A stretch of DNA of 49,622 nt from Novipirellula herctigrandis (GTDB lineage Bacteria; Planctomycetota; Planctomycetia; Pirellulales; Pirellulaceae), in assembly GCA_007859835.1 (NCBI GenBank), contig SJPJ01000001.1, forward strand, positions 7,696,019 to 7,745,640. Reading direction: 5' to 3'. The notes under the pieces are model-generated. The model was not told the DNA's origin, searched no databases, and saw nothing but the letters and a program-made list of their open reading frames with translations. The first letter of the stretch is position 1; each line of letters opens with the position of its first letter. Positions 1-8,735 of this stretch are shown in pieces. Made by a program: the position numbers and the translations under genes.

Positions 1-342
1 GGCGTTTTCGGAATTCAAACTAACGATCACGGGGATCGACATTTGAGAACTGGCTTCCTCAACGAGCTTGATATACGAGTCTGCGTCGGAACTAAACGCA
101 GGAGGTTTTACGTGCTTTGCACGTTCTAAGACCCGCTGTTCGCGCGGCCTGAGCACGTGGCCGCGATTCTCGTTCCAACGCAACACCTGGCCCTCGAAAA
201 GCGACGGCAACACAATTGCCCCTGCGCCGGAACGTTCCAACGTCATTCGCATCGGTGCTTGTGCAGTCAACGGGCATGAGCCGACCACAACGGGCGAACG
301 CAGTACCAAACCCCCATAGTGCGTCGTTAGGTCGATGCTCAT
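1..342 (-). CDS. Dihydroorotate dehydrogenase-like protein, N-terminal part (runs off the window)
   Basis: Reading the minus strand from an ATG at 342, the frame stays open for 114 codons to the edge of the window. The protein begins MSIDLTTHYGGLVLRSPVVV and continues with a GSCPLT segment and ERSGAGAIVLPSLFEGQV. This matches the N-terminus of the FMN-binding TIM-barrel family annotated as dihydroorotate dehydrogenase-like proteins, which have an early 'LxNPxxxxSxPLT' strand and a 'GAGAxVxxSLFE' strand. AAAGGA lies just upstream of the ATG as a ribosome binding site. Members of this family are FMN oxidoreductases related to PyrD; whether this one acts in pyrimidine synthesis cannot be told from the visible third of the protein. 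The family call is an inference from motif resemblance. Confidence 0.8.
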   Translation of the reverse strand, partial: MSIDLTTHYGGLVLRSPVVVGSCPLTAQAPMRMTLERSGAGAIVLPSLFEGQVLRWNENRGHVLRPREQRVLERAKHVKPPAFSSDADSYIKLVEEASSQMSIPVIVSLNSENA

Positions 343-712
343 GTTTCATTTCCTTTGATTCGTCTGAGATCATCCTGGAAAGCAACCCCAGCGATCTTGT
401 GGCATCAACAAAACCGAACTCTTGTGAATGCGGTTTTCCAAATCAGGGTGTGTTTCGAATGGCGAACCGATATTGTGTCACATTCGCTCGATTTCCGCAT
501 GTCATTTTTTGTTGTTCCTGCAAAAAAGCCTGATTTGGGAACCGTTCGGGACTGTGACATTTTGTCACTGCACGGTGTTTCGGTTGCCTTTGCTAGATTA
601 TCATAGGCCGTTGTTTCCCGCGGGATGCAAATGTCTGCCGCGGGCATCACAAAACTGCGGACGATGAAACATGTTCCCGTCCCCCTCACCCTCCCTCGAA
701 GGCCCATTCGCT
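343..712. other. Intergenic region between divergent genes
   Basis: This 370-base gap separates the minus-strand oxidoreductase from the plus-strand fucosidase, so it should hold promoters for both. No convincing gene is present. It contains a perfect palindrome at 554-568, described separately. No clear -35/-10 pair could be assigned. Confidence 0.6.
554..568. promoter_or_regulatory. Perfect palindrome, possible operator
   Basis: GTGACA-TTT-TGTCAC is a perfect inverted repeat with 6-base arms and a 3-base spacer. It lies about 145 bases upstream of the fucosidase start in a divergent intergenic region, which suits a dimeric regulator site. A regulatory role is inferred; no regulator gene is adjacent. 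Confidence 0.35.
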
Positions 713-2251
713 ATGAAATCGATTTGTTTGTCGATAATCGCTGTTGTGAGTTTTTGTCTCGTTCCCAACGCTGTCTATTCCCAAACCGCTGTTGCATCAC
801 AGACGTTCGAGCCGGCATGGGAATCACTTGCCACGCACAAAGCGGCTCCTGAATGGTTCCAAGATGCAAAGGTGGGAATCTATTTTCACTGGGGCGTTTA
901 CTCGGTTCCGGCCTTCGCTTCGGAATGGTATCCCTTCTATATGCACCGCCCCGGTCGAGTATTCGATCATCACGTCGAAACATACGGTCACCCTAGTAAG
1001 TTTGGTTATCACGACTTCGTGCCGATGTTTACTGCCGAAAAGTTCGACCCAGATGATTGGGCAAAATTGTTCTACGACGCAGGTGCAAAGTTCGCTGGCC
1101 CGGTCGCCGAACATCACGATGGTTTTTCGATGTGGGATTCCAATGCGACTCCCTGGAACGCAGCTGACATGGGACCCAAGCGAGACATCACAGGCGAATT
1201 GTTCGCGTCACTTCGCAAGCTTGATATGAAAACGATCGCTACGTTTCATCACGCTCGTAACTTGCAGCGATATCCGACGATGCCGGAACCAAAGGAAGGT
1301 GACGTTGATCGACGCGATCGATCCAGCAGCCACTATTTGAATGTCGAAGGCTACCCGACGTCCTCCGACGACGCGAAGTTGCAGCGTTTGTATGGAAACA
1401 TGCCCGAGCAACAATGGCTCGAAGAGATTTGGTTCGCTAAGTTGAAGGAAGTCATCGACCAATACCGACCCGACATCATCTGGTTCGATAGTTGGTTGGA
1501 AAAGATCCCGGAAGCCTATCGCCAAAAATTCGCCGCTTACTACTTGAACGAAGCGGAAAAGATGGGAAGCGAGGTGGTGATTGTTCGCAAACAAGATGAT
1601 CTGCCGCTCAGTTTCACTGTTAACGATCATGAAAAATCGCGTGAACCCAAAGCACTTCCCGAAACGTGGATGACCGATGATACGATCAGCAAAGGTAGTT
1701 GGTGCTATACCGATGATCTGAAGATCAAAGGTTCGCCACAAATTATCCATTCAATGATCGATACCGTCGCAAAAAATGGAGTGATGTTGTTGAATGTGTC
1801 CCCAATGGCCGATGGAACCATTCCTGAGAACCAACGTGCGGTGCTAGCCGAGTTGGGAAAATGGTTGAAAGCCAACGGCGAAGCGATCTACCGTACTCGG
1901 ATTTGGGAATCGTATGGCGAAGGGCCAACGCAAGAACCCGCGGGTGGATTCAAGAGCCATTCGAAGTTCACCAATTTGGAGTACAGCGATAAAGACGTTC
2001 GTTTCACACGTTCCAAAGACGGTAAGCACGTCTACGCGATGATTCTAGGCTGGCCTGGTAGTGGCGAGTCAGTGACGCTTCGATCGTTCGGGAAAGAGAT
2101 GGCGGGCGCGAACACCGATATCAAATCGGTCGCCATACTCGACACAGGCGAATCATTAGCATTCACACGCGATGATTCGGGGTTGCAGGTGACGATGCCC
2201 GAGAAAGTAAACAACGAAATCGCTGTCGCTATCCGTATCGACGTTCAGTAA
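713..2251 (+). CDS. Secreted alpha-L-fucosidase, glycoside hydrolase family 29
   Basis: A protein of 512 residues that should release alpha-linked L-fucose from glycans. I chose the ATG at 713 because it begins a typical signal peptide (MKSICLSIIAVVSFCLVPNA, then VYSQ); an upstream in-frame ATG at 671 would place 14 hydrophilic residues in front of it. GH29 features include FHWGVYSVPAFASEWY near the N-terminus, EHHDGFSMWDS (fucose-binding His-His region) and PDIIWFDSW, whose Asp at about residue 259 occupies the catalytic nucleophile position (WxD). A C-terminal beta-sandwich-like segment follows. Planctomycetes commonly export fucosidases for degrading marine fucose-containing polysaccharides, so an extracellular or periplasmic role is likely. 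The stop codon lies in a 12-base tandem repeat. Confidence 0.93.
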   Translation: MKSICLSIIAVVSFCLVPNAVYSQTAVASQTFEPAWESLATHKAAPEWFQDAKVGIYFHWGVYSVPAFASEWYPFYMHRPGRVFDHHVETYGHPSKFGYHDFVPMFTAEKFDPDDWAKLFYDAGAKFAGPVAEHHDGFSMWDSNATPWNAADMGPKRDITGELFASLRKLDMKTIATFHHARNLQRYPTMPEPKEGDVDRRDRSSSHYLNVEGYPTSSDDAKLQRLYGNMPEQQWLEEIWFAKLKEVIDQYRPDIIWFDSWLEKIPEAYRQKFAAYYLNEAEKMGSEVVIVRKQDDLPLSFTVNDHEKSREPKALPETWMTDDTISKGSWCYTDDLKIKGSPQIIHSMIDTVAKNGVMLLNVSPMADGTIPENQRAVLAELGKWLKANGEAIYRTRIWESYGEGPTQEPAGGFKSHSKFTNLEYSDKDVRFTRSKDGKHVYAMILGWPGSGESVTLRSFGKEMAGANTDIKSVAILDTGESLAFTRDDSGLQVTMPEKVNNEIAVAIRIDVQ

Positions 2252-2275
2252 GTCGCTGCGTAAGTCGCTGCGTAA
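2249..2275 (+). repeat. 12-base tandem duplication containing the fucosidase stop codon
   Basis: TAAGTCGCTGCG occurs twice in a row (2249-2260, 2261-2272), followed by a third TAA. Because the unit is 12 bases, the fucosidase frame ends in three in-phase stop codons. Confidence 0.8.
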
Positions 2276-2381
2276 TCCATTTTTTGCCCTTGCGGATACC
2301 CTCGAAAACTTCCTAAGCCAGCAGCTTGGAAGCGATTCTCTTGTCGAGTGGTTTTCTTTCGAAACTCGTGTAGGGCACGAA

Positions 2382-2867
2382 ATGGATGCGAAACAGCGGA
2401 TTCAGACGCTATTAGCAAGCTCGGTTTCAGCCGAGCGTCTCGAGGCAGCTGAGCAGCTATGTCAAATGGGGCAAGATGCCTCCTTTGTTGCGGCTGAACT
2501 TGTTGCTGCCTGTGCGGATGATGAAGAAGATGTCCGCGCCTCTGCTGTCGGAGCACTCGAAGAATTGGGGCCGCCACCTGTCAGTGCGATCGATTCGTTG
2601 ATCGCCCTTGCAACATCGAACGATCCGTTAGCTGCCTACTGGGCAATCACTTTACTGGGGCGTGCCGAAACGAACGCGTCTGGGGGGGCAGCCACCTTGG
2701 TTGATGTCCTCTCAAATTCAAGCGATGGCTCCGCGCGTCAACGCGCCGCTTGGGCACTTGGGAAAATTGGCGCCAAGGATAGTGCCACGATCGCAGCGCT
2801 CCAACAGGCCGCCGCATCGGGCGATCCGCGGTTGGCGCGGATAGCACAACAATCACTCACGCAGTAG
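2382..2867 (+). CDS. HEAT-repeat protein
   Basis: A small soluble protein of 161 residues with no signal peptide. It is made almost entirely of helical pairs with HEAT/PBS-lyase-type repeats, seen as AxxLxxLGxxA-like patterns: RLEAAEQLCQMG, VRASAVGALEELG, LAAYWAITLLGRA, ARQRAAWALGKIG, LARIAQQSLTQ. Such repeats form a solenoid and usually bind proteins. No catalytic motif is visible. The gene lies 130 bases after the fucosidase and 38 bases before the EEP-family gene on the same strand, so it may be cotranscribed with the latter. The specific partner is unknown. Confidence 0.8.
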   Translation: MDAKQRIQTLLASSVSAERLEAAEQLCQMGQDASFVAAELVAACADDEEDVRASAVGALEELGPPPVSAIDSLIALATSNDPLAAYWAITLLGRAETNASGGAATLVDVLSNSSDGSARQRAAWALGKIGAKDSATIAALQQAAASGDPRLARIAQQSLTQ

Positions 2868-2905
2868 TGGGTGATTCATGACGATGTCGGGCAAGGAGGC
2901 CGGGC

Positions 2906-4102
2906 ATGGCAAGACGAAAGACCAAATCTCGCAGCAAGTCGCGCTCGCGCATCCCGTTGCTACTCTGGCTGTTCACGCTCTTTTCCGGAGGCGGCGGTGT
3001 CGGTGGCTACTTGAATCCCGATTGGCCGATTATTGGGCCGATTGTTACGAGCTTGATTCATTGGCGCCAAGAGAACCCTGACGTAGCTCTCGACGGTAAC
3101 TTGATTCGCCAGGCTGTTAATGACGAAATCCACAACGCCACGAATGCGGTCGTCAACCAAATTCGTCCCAATACAAATCCGTATGAACAAACCTCTTACG
3201 GACAAAATGCGTCGATACAAAATGGGCAAGTTGTCCCGGCTCAATACGCAGCGGCTCGTGGACAAAACAACTCGTCACAACATTCAACGAACCGACGCCC
3301 CATCGACAAGCTTCTCATTGCGACATTCAACATCCAAGTCTTCGGCAAAAGCAAAATGGCAAAACCCGAGGTGGTCGATGTTCTCGCGAAAGTCGTCCGG
3401 CATTTTGATTTAGTCGCCATTCAAGAAGTGCGAGCGCAAGATGACAATATTTTGCCCGACTTCATTCGTGCAATCAACGCCGACGGCAGCCAATATGGTT
3501 TCATTATCGGCCCGCGAATCGGTCGGACCTCTAGCACCGAACAATACGTTTACGTATTCGATCAGACTCGTGTCGAATACGATCCCAACGCCGTCGGTAC
3601 CATGACCGATCCATCGGACATGCTGCACCGTGAGCCATTCGTTGCCCGTTTCCGTGCTCGCACCGGATCGCCGCAACATGCTTTCACGTTTTGGATGGTC
3701 AATACACACACCGATCCTGATGAAGTCCCACAAGAGGTCGCAGCACTGGCCGATGCCTTTGAAGTGATGCAGCGATCTCGTAAAGACGAAGATGATGTCA
3801 TTTTACTCGGCGATCTCAATGCCGATGAAACTCAGATGGGGCGATTGGGCACCATCCCCGCAATGGGATGGGTCGTCCGTGGTGCAATGACCAACACACG
3901 AAAAAATAAAGCCTACGACAATATCCTTTTCAGTACGACGACAACGCGCGAATTCACCGGACGATGGGGTGTGTTCGATATCGAGAAAACGTTTGGGTTG
4001 ACGCGACAACAAGCTCTGGCTGTGTCGGACCATCTGCCTGTTTGGGCCGAATTCAGTGTTTGGGAAGCGCCGACTGCAAATCGTTCCGTGGTGCCGCGTT
4101 AG
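2906..4102 (+). CDS. Endonuclease/exonuclease/phosphatase (DNase I-like) family protein
   Basis: A 398-residue protein. The N-terminus is very basic (RRKTKSRSKSRSR) and is followed by one hydrophobic segment (IPLLLWLFTLF, about residues 17-35), so it is probably membrane-anchored or exported. After a Gln/Asn-rich linker (about 75-130) come all the conserved EEP motifs in order: LLIATFNIQVFG (metal-binding Asn), LVAIQEVRA (metal-binding Glu), WMVNTHTDPDE (catalytic His region), VILLGDLNADE (GDxN) and VSDHLPVWAEF (SDHxPV). The catalytic set is complete, so a phosphodiesterase or nuclease activity is expected. The substrate (DNA, RNA or lipid head groups) cannot be decided. GGAGG lies upstream of the ATG as a ribosome binding site. 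Confidence 0.88.
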   Translation: MARRKTKSRSKSRSRIPLLLWLFTLFSGGGGVGGYLNPDWPIIGPIVTSLIHWRQENPDVALDGNLIRQAVNDEIHNATNAVVNQIRPNTNPYEQTSYGQNASIQNGQVVPAQYAAARGQNNSSQHSTNRRPIDKLLIATFNIQVFGKSKMAKPEVVDVLAKVVRHFDLVAIQEVRAQDDNILPDFIRAINADGSQYGFIIGPRIGRTSSTEQYVYVFDQTRVEYDPNAVGTMTDPSDMLHREPFVARFRARTGSPQHAFTFWMVNTHTDPDEVPQEVAALADAFEVMQRSRKDEDDVILLGDLNADETQMGRLGTIPAMGWVVRGAMTNTRKNKAYDNILFSTTTTREFTGRWGVFDIEKTFGLTRQQALAVSDHLPVWAEFSVWEAPTANRSVVPR

Positions 4103-4564
4103 GGCTTCATCCAGCTCAAATTGCCGCTGCCAAGCCCACCCCCATTTTTCTCGGGACGAAGCACTCGAATTCCGTCTCGCCTTCGATTCCGAGTCTTGCT
4201 ACTCGAAAATTGATATTCAAGCAGCAAAGGCTGCCGGGCTGAAACACTCGCAAACCTGTCTGATCGTCTCTGTCGTGTGAGCGTTCATGTAGCGCCTTTC
4301 GATTTTCGTTCTATTCAAATGCTTGTTTGATAACATCCGCTTTGTTGTCGCGGATACCCGCAAGACTCTGCCCCGACGGACGGGTGCGATTCGAAGCAGC
4401 GTGTGCCATACGACCGCGCCAGACCTTCTCAGGTACTAGGTGGAAACTAGGTGGAATCGTCGTCTTTCCATCGATTCGGTTTCACGTGAGTGTATTTCGA
4501 CTAAACTGGGCAGGGTATTGAGACTACCGTTTCACTCCCTTCATCCGTACGCGATCGAGTCATT
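4103..4564. other. Intergenic region, no gene seen
   Basis: About 460 bases with only short open frames that lack recognisable protein features. A short direct repeat (ACTAGGTGGAA) occurs near 4435-4455. The promoter of the following zinc-ribbon gene is presumably here. Confidence 0.5.
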
Positions 4565-5389
4565 ATGAGTGCCGAAGCAGTCGTCGTTCGTTGCCAATGT
4601 GGAAACGCTTTCCGAGTCAAAGCGGCTGCGATGGGCCGTACGATCCGTTGTCCCAAATGTAAGGTGCCTTGCCTTGTGGGTGAAGAACCGCCTGCCCCGG
4701 AATCAGTGGCCCCGGAATCAGTGACCCCGGAGTCTGTGGCCCCGGAATCAGTCACTCAGGCAAAGCCTGAAAACGAATCACCCGCCGTTGCTGACGAAAA
4801 AAATGTCACGCAATCTGCTGCGGTCGCGTCACAAGACGCCGACGAAAACGTCGATGTAAAACCAATCGTGCAGGTGGAAGCAAAGGAAGAGACACCAGCA
4901 CCAATCAAGATGCCATCCATCGTCGTGGCTGATCCACGCGGTAAGAAGGCTGAAAAGTCGGTATCGGTTGTTCCTGAAGTAAAAACGCCAATCGAAGAAC
5001 AGGTCTCAGCAGCAGCGGCGGCCGTGAACCCTTACACTGCGACGCCCCCGCAAAACGAGCCGATGCACACAGGTGGCGGCGCAATGGAAGTACTGCCAGC
5101 ACGGCGAGAGTACCCGGTGCTCGATGCGATTCGAGTCCTCTATAAGGTACTTGCATACGTGGTTGTTGCGTTGGCCGTAATCTATCTGTTGGTGATGACG
5201 GTCCTGACCATCAGAAGTGGACAGCCTTGGTGGAGCATCATTGTGCTGGCGATCCCTGTACTCATTGGTGCGATTGCTTCTTGCGCCACCCTGTTGGCCC
5301 TGTCTGAATCAATCAAACTTGCGCTCGATATTCAATCCAACACGTTGGTGACTGCCAACGCCGTGCAGCCTCGGGATGACCGCGATTGA
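4565..5389 (+). CDS. Zinc-ribbon membrane protein with PESV repeats
   Basis: A 274-residue protein in three parts. The N-terminus is a zinc ribbon of the MJ0042/finger type, with Cys pairs CQC (residues 10 and 12) and CPKC (29 and 32) around a basic hairpin. A long disordered acidic region follows, opening with four or five copies of a PESV(A/T) unit (about 42-62). Two membrane spans lie near the C-terminus (AYVVVALAVIYLLVMTVL and WSIIVLAIPVLIGAIAS), with a short loop containing QPWW. Proteins of this shape are common in planctomycetes and have no established function. The ribbon is probably cytoplasmic. Its 3' end faces that of the enolase-superfamily gene, with 18 bases between them. Confidence 0.75.
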   Translation: MSAEAVVVRCQCGNAFRVKAAAMGRTIRCPKCKVPCLVGEEPPAPESVAPESVTPESVAPESVTQAKPENESPAVADEKNVTQSAAVASQDADENVDVKPIVQVEAKEETPAPIKMPSIVVADPRGKKAEKSVSVVPEVKTPIEEQVSAAAAAVNPYTATPPQNEPMHTGGGAMEVLPARREYPVLDAIRVLYKVLAYVVVALAVIYLLVMTVLTIRSGQPWWSIIVLAIPVLIGAIASCATLLALSESIKLALDIQSNTLVTANAVQPRDDRD

Positions 5390-5407
5390 CCACCGTTGCC
5401 GACTTGC

Positions 5408-6787
5408 TCAGTCCTGAAAAATCGGATCGTTCCCATAGCCAAGTCCGGGTTGAGCGAGCATTCGTGTGGGAACTGCACCGCCACGCACTTCAAAAAATGG
5501 TGCGAACTTATCGAGCCATCGCTCGTTCCCTTTTGGTGCATATTGGCGCCCATTACTCTCAATCGCAGTGACCCCTGGGATATGTGCCGCCAAGGAAGCC
5601 GAATGCAACAGCGACGCACCGACGCAAGTAAGATCTTGGACACACAAAAATAAATTCTCATTTCGGGCTACTGCGCCAAGCAGCAACGCCTCGGCGTGAC
5701 CTTTGCATGCCTTCAAAGCAATCCCGCTGTACCCTTGCCCAATCGCCGTTCGCAAACTGGCCAAATTCACTAGCGATTCATCAATCACTACCGGCAAACG
5801 CTCGCGAACGCGATGCATTGTGATGATCGGTTCTTTCAATAAATCACGTTTCGTTGGTTGCTCGACATAACGGATTGCACGAAGCGAATCCCGCTCTTTT
5901 CGGGTGATGCCGTCAAGCACTTCCATCACGTAGTCTTCGTCGGGGCACCGTTCATTGAAATCAAGCGAAAATGCCCACTCGCCATTCCTTGCTTCGTTGG
6001 CAACACGATACGTATGGACAATGCGGTCTGTATCCCAAGTTGCGTCATCGCCATTGAGTTTGATCTTTAAATGCGTCAACCCATCACGCTTGATCCACTC
6101 GGATAGTGTTTCCGGCAATCCGTCCCCAGCAGGTGTTTGCACATCGGCGTTGGTTAACGGATCAAGGGCTCCGACGAGATGATACAAAGGCATCGAGTCG
6201 ACAGGCGTCGGTGAAATTAAATCGCCCAAAAACAGACCGCGATACGCGGACTCGCCAAGATAGTGAGCCAAATCGTGAATCATGTCGGCTCGCGACAGTA
6301 ATGCGTAACTGCTCACGCCGGCCGCTTTGCCATGCGCGTCAAACAATGCGCCTTCAATCGGCGAAGCAGCCAACAAAATCGCCAAGTCAGGAATCGGTTC
6401 AGAGAGCTTTCGGTCCTCCGCCAACTGTTTCGCAACCGTTTGGCGAACCGAAGCCATGTGGTGACAAATGTCAAGCGGATGCCCGCTCAACTTCGAATCG
6501 TTAAAAGCGGTGACCAATCGCTGGCAGAGCTCAATCACAATTTCTAACTTTTCGGTGTCAGTCAGGTTGGGGCCATCGCCGTTGGTATTGGGCCATGCCC
6601 AAACGACACCCATGGTCATGGACCCAAGTCCGCGACCGCGCCCACCTATTTTCGATCGACCGTCACAATCAACCGAAAGGATTGTCACGTCATTGACAAC
6701 GCGACCACCGAACTTCATCGGAGTTCGGTAGTTGTAGGTTTCGCTTCGCACCTCTAAAGCAAAAGAAACAAGATCGTTCGGTAGCAT
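5408..6787 (-). CDS. Enolase-superfamily enzyme (mandelate racemase/muconate-lactonizing-like)
   Basis: A 459-residue protein. I start it at the ATG at 6787 (MLPNDLVSFALEVRSETYNY) because this begins the usual capping domain; the open frame extends 44 codons further but that extension looks non-coding. The catalytic barrel shows the expected order of residues: LKIKLNGD (the KxK base), SLDFNE (first metal Asp), RYVEQPT (metal Glu), VVIDESL (third metal Asp) and GIALKACKG (second catalytic Lys). This pattern fits the muconate-lactonizing/dipeptide-epimerase side of the superfamily, which abstracts a proton alpha to a carboxylate. The substrate cannot be inferred from context. Confidence 0.85.
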   Translation of the reverse strand: MLPNDLVSFALEVRSETYNYRTPMKFGGRVVNDVTILSVDCDGRSKIGGRGRGLGSMTMGVVWAWPNTNGDGPNLTDTEKLEIVIELCQRLVTAFNDSKLSGHPLDICHHMASVRQTVAKQLAEDRKLSEPIPDLAILLAASPIEGALFDAHGKAAGVSSYALLSRADMIHDLAHYLGESAYRGLFLGDLISPTPVDSMPLYHLVGALDPLTNADVQTPAGDGLPETLSEWIKRDGLTHLKIKLNGDDATWDTDRIVHTYRVANEARNGEWAFSLDFNERCPDEDYVMEVLDGITRKERDSLRAIRYVEQPTKRDLLKEPIITMHRVRERLPVVIDESLVNLASLRTAIGQGYSGIALKACKGHAEALLLGAVARNENLFLCVQDLTCVGASLLHSASLAAHIPGVTAIESNGRQYAPKGNERWLDKFAPFFEVRGGAVPTRMLAQPGLGYGNDPIFQD

Positions 6788-6950
6788 TGTTGAGCCATTA
6801 AAGAAGAAGGAGCCAAAGCGGATAAACGCTAGGCTCCATCTTAGAAGAGATTGCAGAACAATCCCAGGCGACCTTGATTCATGATCCGCCAAACCGCCCA
6901 CCGGTAAGCACTGGCACATCGAGAGGGCTGGCGGTCAGGCAAGCTGCTCT

Positions 6951-7583
6951 TTAGACCAAGTTCTTGCGAACGGCCCAGACAGCGGCTTGAGTTCGATCGC
7001 TTACACCAATCTTGCGAAGGATGTGTTGTACATGCTCTTTGACCGTCTCGTAGCTGATGCCCAGCATCTTTGCGATTTCTTTGTTCGTCAATCCGAGAGC
7101 CATCTGACGCAATACTTCGCTTTCACGCTGAGTCAAAGGGACTTCGATATCGGTACTGAGCCGAGGTGTTGCCAATGCACCGGTCACGCGACGTAGCTCT
7201 TCGCGAGTCCAAGCCGATTCGCCAGCCAGCGCGGTTTGCAATGCTTCGATCAATCGTTCCCGAGGAGCTGACTTGAGGACATACCCGGCAGCCCCAAGTG
7301 CAACCGCGCGAGCGATGTAGGTTGGGTTGTCGTACGCCGAATAGAGCACGATAGGAAGTTCAGCGTGGTCAAGCTTAATGCGGCCCAGGGCGTTCAAGCC
7401 ATCCCCACCCTCCATCCGGATGTCCATCAAAACAGCGTCTGGAGACAAAGATTCCACCAAGCTCAAGGCGTCCGCCGCCGTCGCTGCTTCGCCGATGACG
7501 TTGATGTCAGTTCCCTCGAGCAGCATACGAGCACCAACGCGGATCACTTCGTGGTCATCAACAATTAACACATTCTTAGTCAT
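6951..7583 (-). CDS. Response regulator with receiver and LuxR-type HTH domains (NarL/FixJ family)
   Basis: A 210-residue protein starting at the ATG at 7583 (MTKNVLIVDDHEV), preceded by a GGAAAAAG ribosome binding site; the longer frame to 7652 has no family resemblance. The receiver domain has the acidic pair in IVDD, the phosphoacceptor Asp at residue 54 (VLMDIRMEGG) and the conserved Lys in YVLKSAP. The C-terminal domain carries the LuxR signature LTQRESEVLRQMALGLTNKE followed by IAKMLGISYETVKEHVQHIL, which binds DNA. No histidine kinase is adjacent, so it is an orphan regulator here. Its targets are unknown. Confidence 0.93.
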   Translation of the reverse strand: MTKNVLIVDDHEVIRVGARMLLEGTDINVIGEAATAADALSLVESLSPDAVLMDIRMEGGDGLNALGRIKLDHAELPIVLYSAYDNPTYIARAVALGAAGYVLKSAPRERLIEALQTALAGESAWTREELRRVTGALATPRLSTDIEVPLTQRESEVLRQMALGLTNKEIAKMLGISYETVKEHVQHILRKIGVSDRTQAAVWAVRKNLV

Positions 7584-8154
7584 TTCTTTTTCCAATATTT
7601 TGATGTGAGTGTAAGCTGCGCAGAAAAATTGACCCCTACCGGAGTATTCCACTATAGTACGCGGGAATTAGAGCAAAAAGCGCAAAATTCGCCAAAAGGG
7701 TGGGGTGCGACTTTCTACCCCACCATCGAGGACTTTAAACAGCCATTTTGTCGTGAAAACGCCAAATACACAGAAGAACAAGAGCGTTCTTCTTCAGCGT
7801 CGACGCTAGCGCAATCGCTTGAACCACTCCCGCGCCTCTAGCTTCCGCCCATTATGGCATCCACGCGAGGGGGATTAAAGTGGATGTTTCCCGCCAAAAG
7901 GGGTAAAGAAATGCAAAAATTTTGCGCAGCGCTGGTTCGATCGGTTTCGGCTGCGTGAACGGGCGATGAGGTCCAAACTGTGTTGTATTGGATGTGCCGA
8001 ATGGATTGGATGTTCCGGTCATCGGCGACGGAGAATCCGAGTAAATTCGAGACAATCATGTATTCCCCTTGCGAGCGGCGTAAAGCTCAAGTAAATTTCC
8101 CGAATCTTGGTGATCAATCGGGACAGAAACTATTGTCTTCGCCAAGGGAAAGAA
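7584..8154. other. Intergenic region upstream of the response regulator and tRNA-Asn
   Basis: About 570 bases with no supportable gene on either strand. It should contain the promoter of the minus-strand response regulator and that of tRNA-Asn. I could not place either with confidence. Confidence 0.5.
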
Positions 8155-8227
8155 TCCCCTGTAGCTCAGTCGGTAGAGCAGCGGACTGTTAATCCGCCTG
8201 TCACAGGTTCGAGTCCTGTCGGGGGAG
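8155..8227 (+). tRNA. tRNA-Asn (anticodon GTT)
   Basis: A complete 73-base cloverleaf. The acceptor stem TCCCCTG pairs with CGGGGGA, with discriminator G. The D arm contains TAGCTCAGTCGGTAGAGCA, the anticodon stem-loop is GCGGA-CTGTTAA-TCCGC giving anticodon GTT, and the T arm is ACAGG-TTCGAGT-CCTGT. No CCA is encoded. The last five bases begin an 80-base direct repeat found again at the end of the window, so the gene is a likely integration site. Confidence 0.97.
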
Positions 8228-8302
8228 CTCGTCGAAAAGTATCGAACTGATCGACACACCAATTAACGCCCGGAAGCGAGAACTCTCGCCCGGGCGTTTT
8301 TT
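8223..8302 (+). repeat. Left copy of an 80-base direct repeat (putative attL)
   Basis: These bases are identical to 49543-49622, the last 80 bases of the window. The repeat comprises the last five bases of tRNA-Asn, a spacer and the rho-independent terminator. Sequences upstream of the two copies differ completely. A tRNA 3' end repeated about 41.3 kb away is the classic footprint of site-specific integration; that reading is inferred. Confidence 0.8.
8265..8302 (+). terminator. Rho-independent terminator after tRNA-Asn
   Basis: AACGCCCGG pairs with CCGGGCGTT (9 base pairs). The loop itself holds a GCGAG/CTCGC stem, and a run of six T follows. It lies 38 bases after the tRNA and should end the tRNA transcript. 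Confidence 0.9.
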
Positions 8303-8735
8303 CGTTTCTATCGGCTTTTTTGCGGTGTTTTTCAACTTCTCGCCGATCTCGAAAACCTCTCGGGTTCGAGAAGTCGCGTTCGGAGTACGGAGCGGAACCG
8401 CCCGTTCTCATCCGTTCTGCGAATACCCTCGCCCAAAACTCTCAGACTCTCTGATTAACAGAGACAAATAATTAACAGCCCGTTCCCATTTGAGAGTGCG
8501 AAAGAGAACCGCTTGGGCGAGCTCGTTTTTGAAGTCTCCGTCTGCCCCATGCTATTGCGGTGGCGGGACAGATGGGGCGCGATCCGATTTGCTAGATTTT
8601 TACTCTGGAATCGCGTCCACTTCCGGTTTCCTCTCTTTCGTCGGTTGCCGTGGTGTCATTGGCGGAAGTCAATTGATTGAAGAAAGTGGATGGAATCATG
8701 TCTGTAAGAGAACTGGTCAGCGATACGTTGGTCGC
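8303..8735. other. Non-coding stretch at the left edge of the putative island
   Basis: About 430 bases with no convincing gene. A small hairpin lies near 8350-8375 (TCTCGAAAACC pairing with GGGTTCGAGA). A short frame beginning at 8699 (MSVRELVSDTLVACG) is cut off by the insertion sequence end at about 8736 and could be a gene remnant, but it is too short to identify. Confidence 0.45.
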
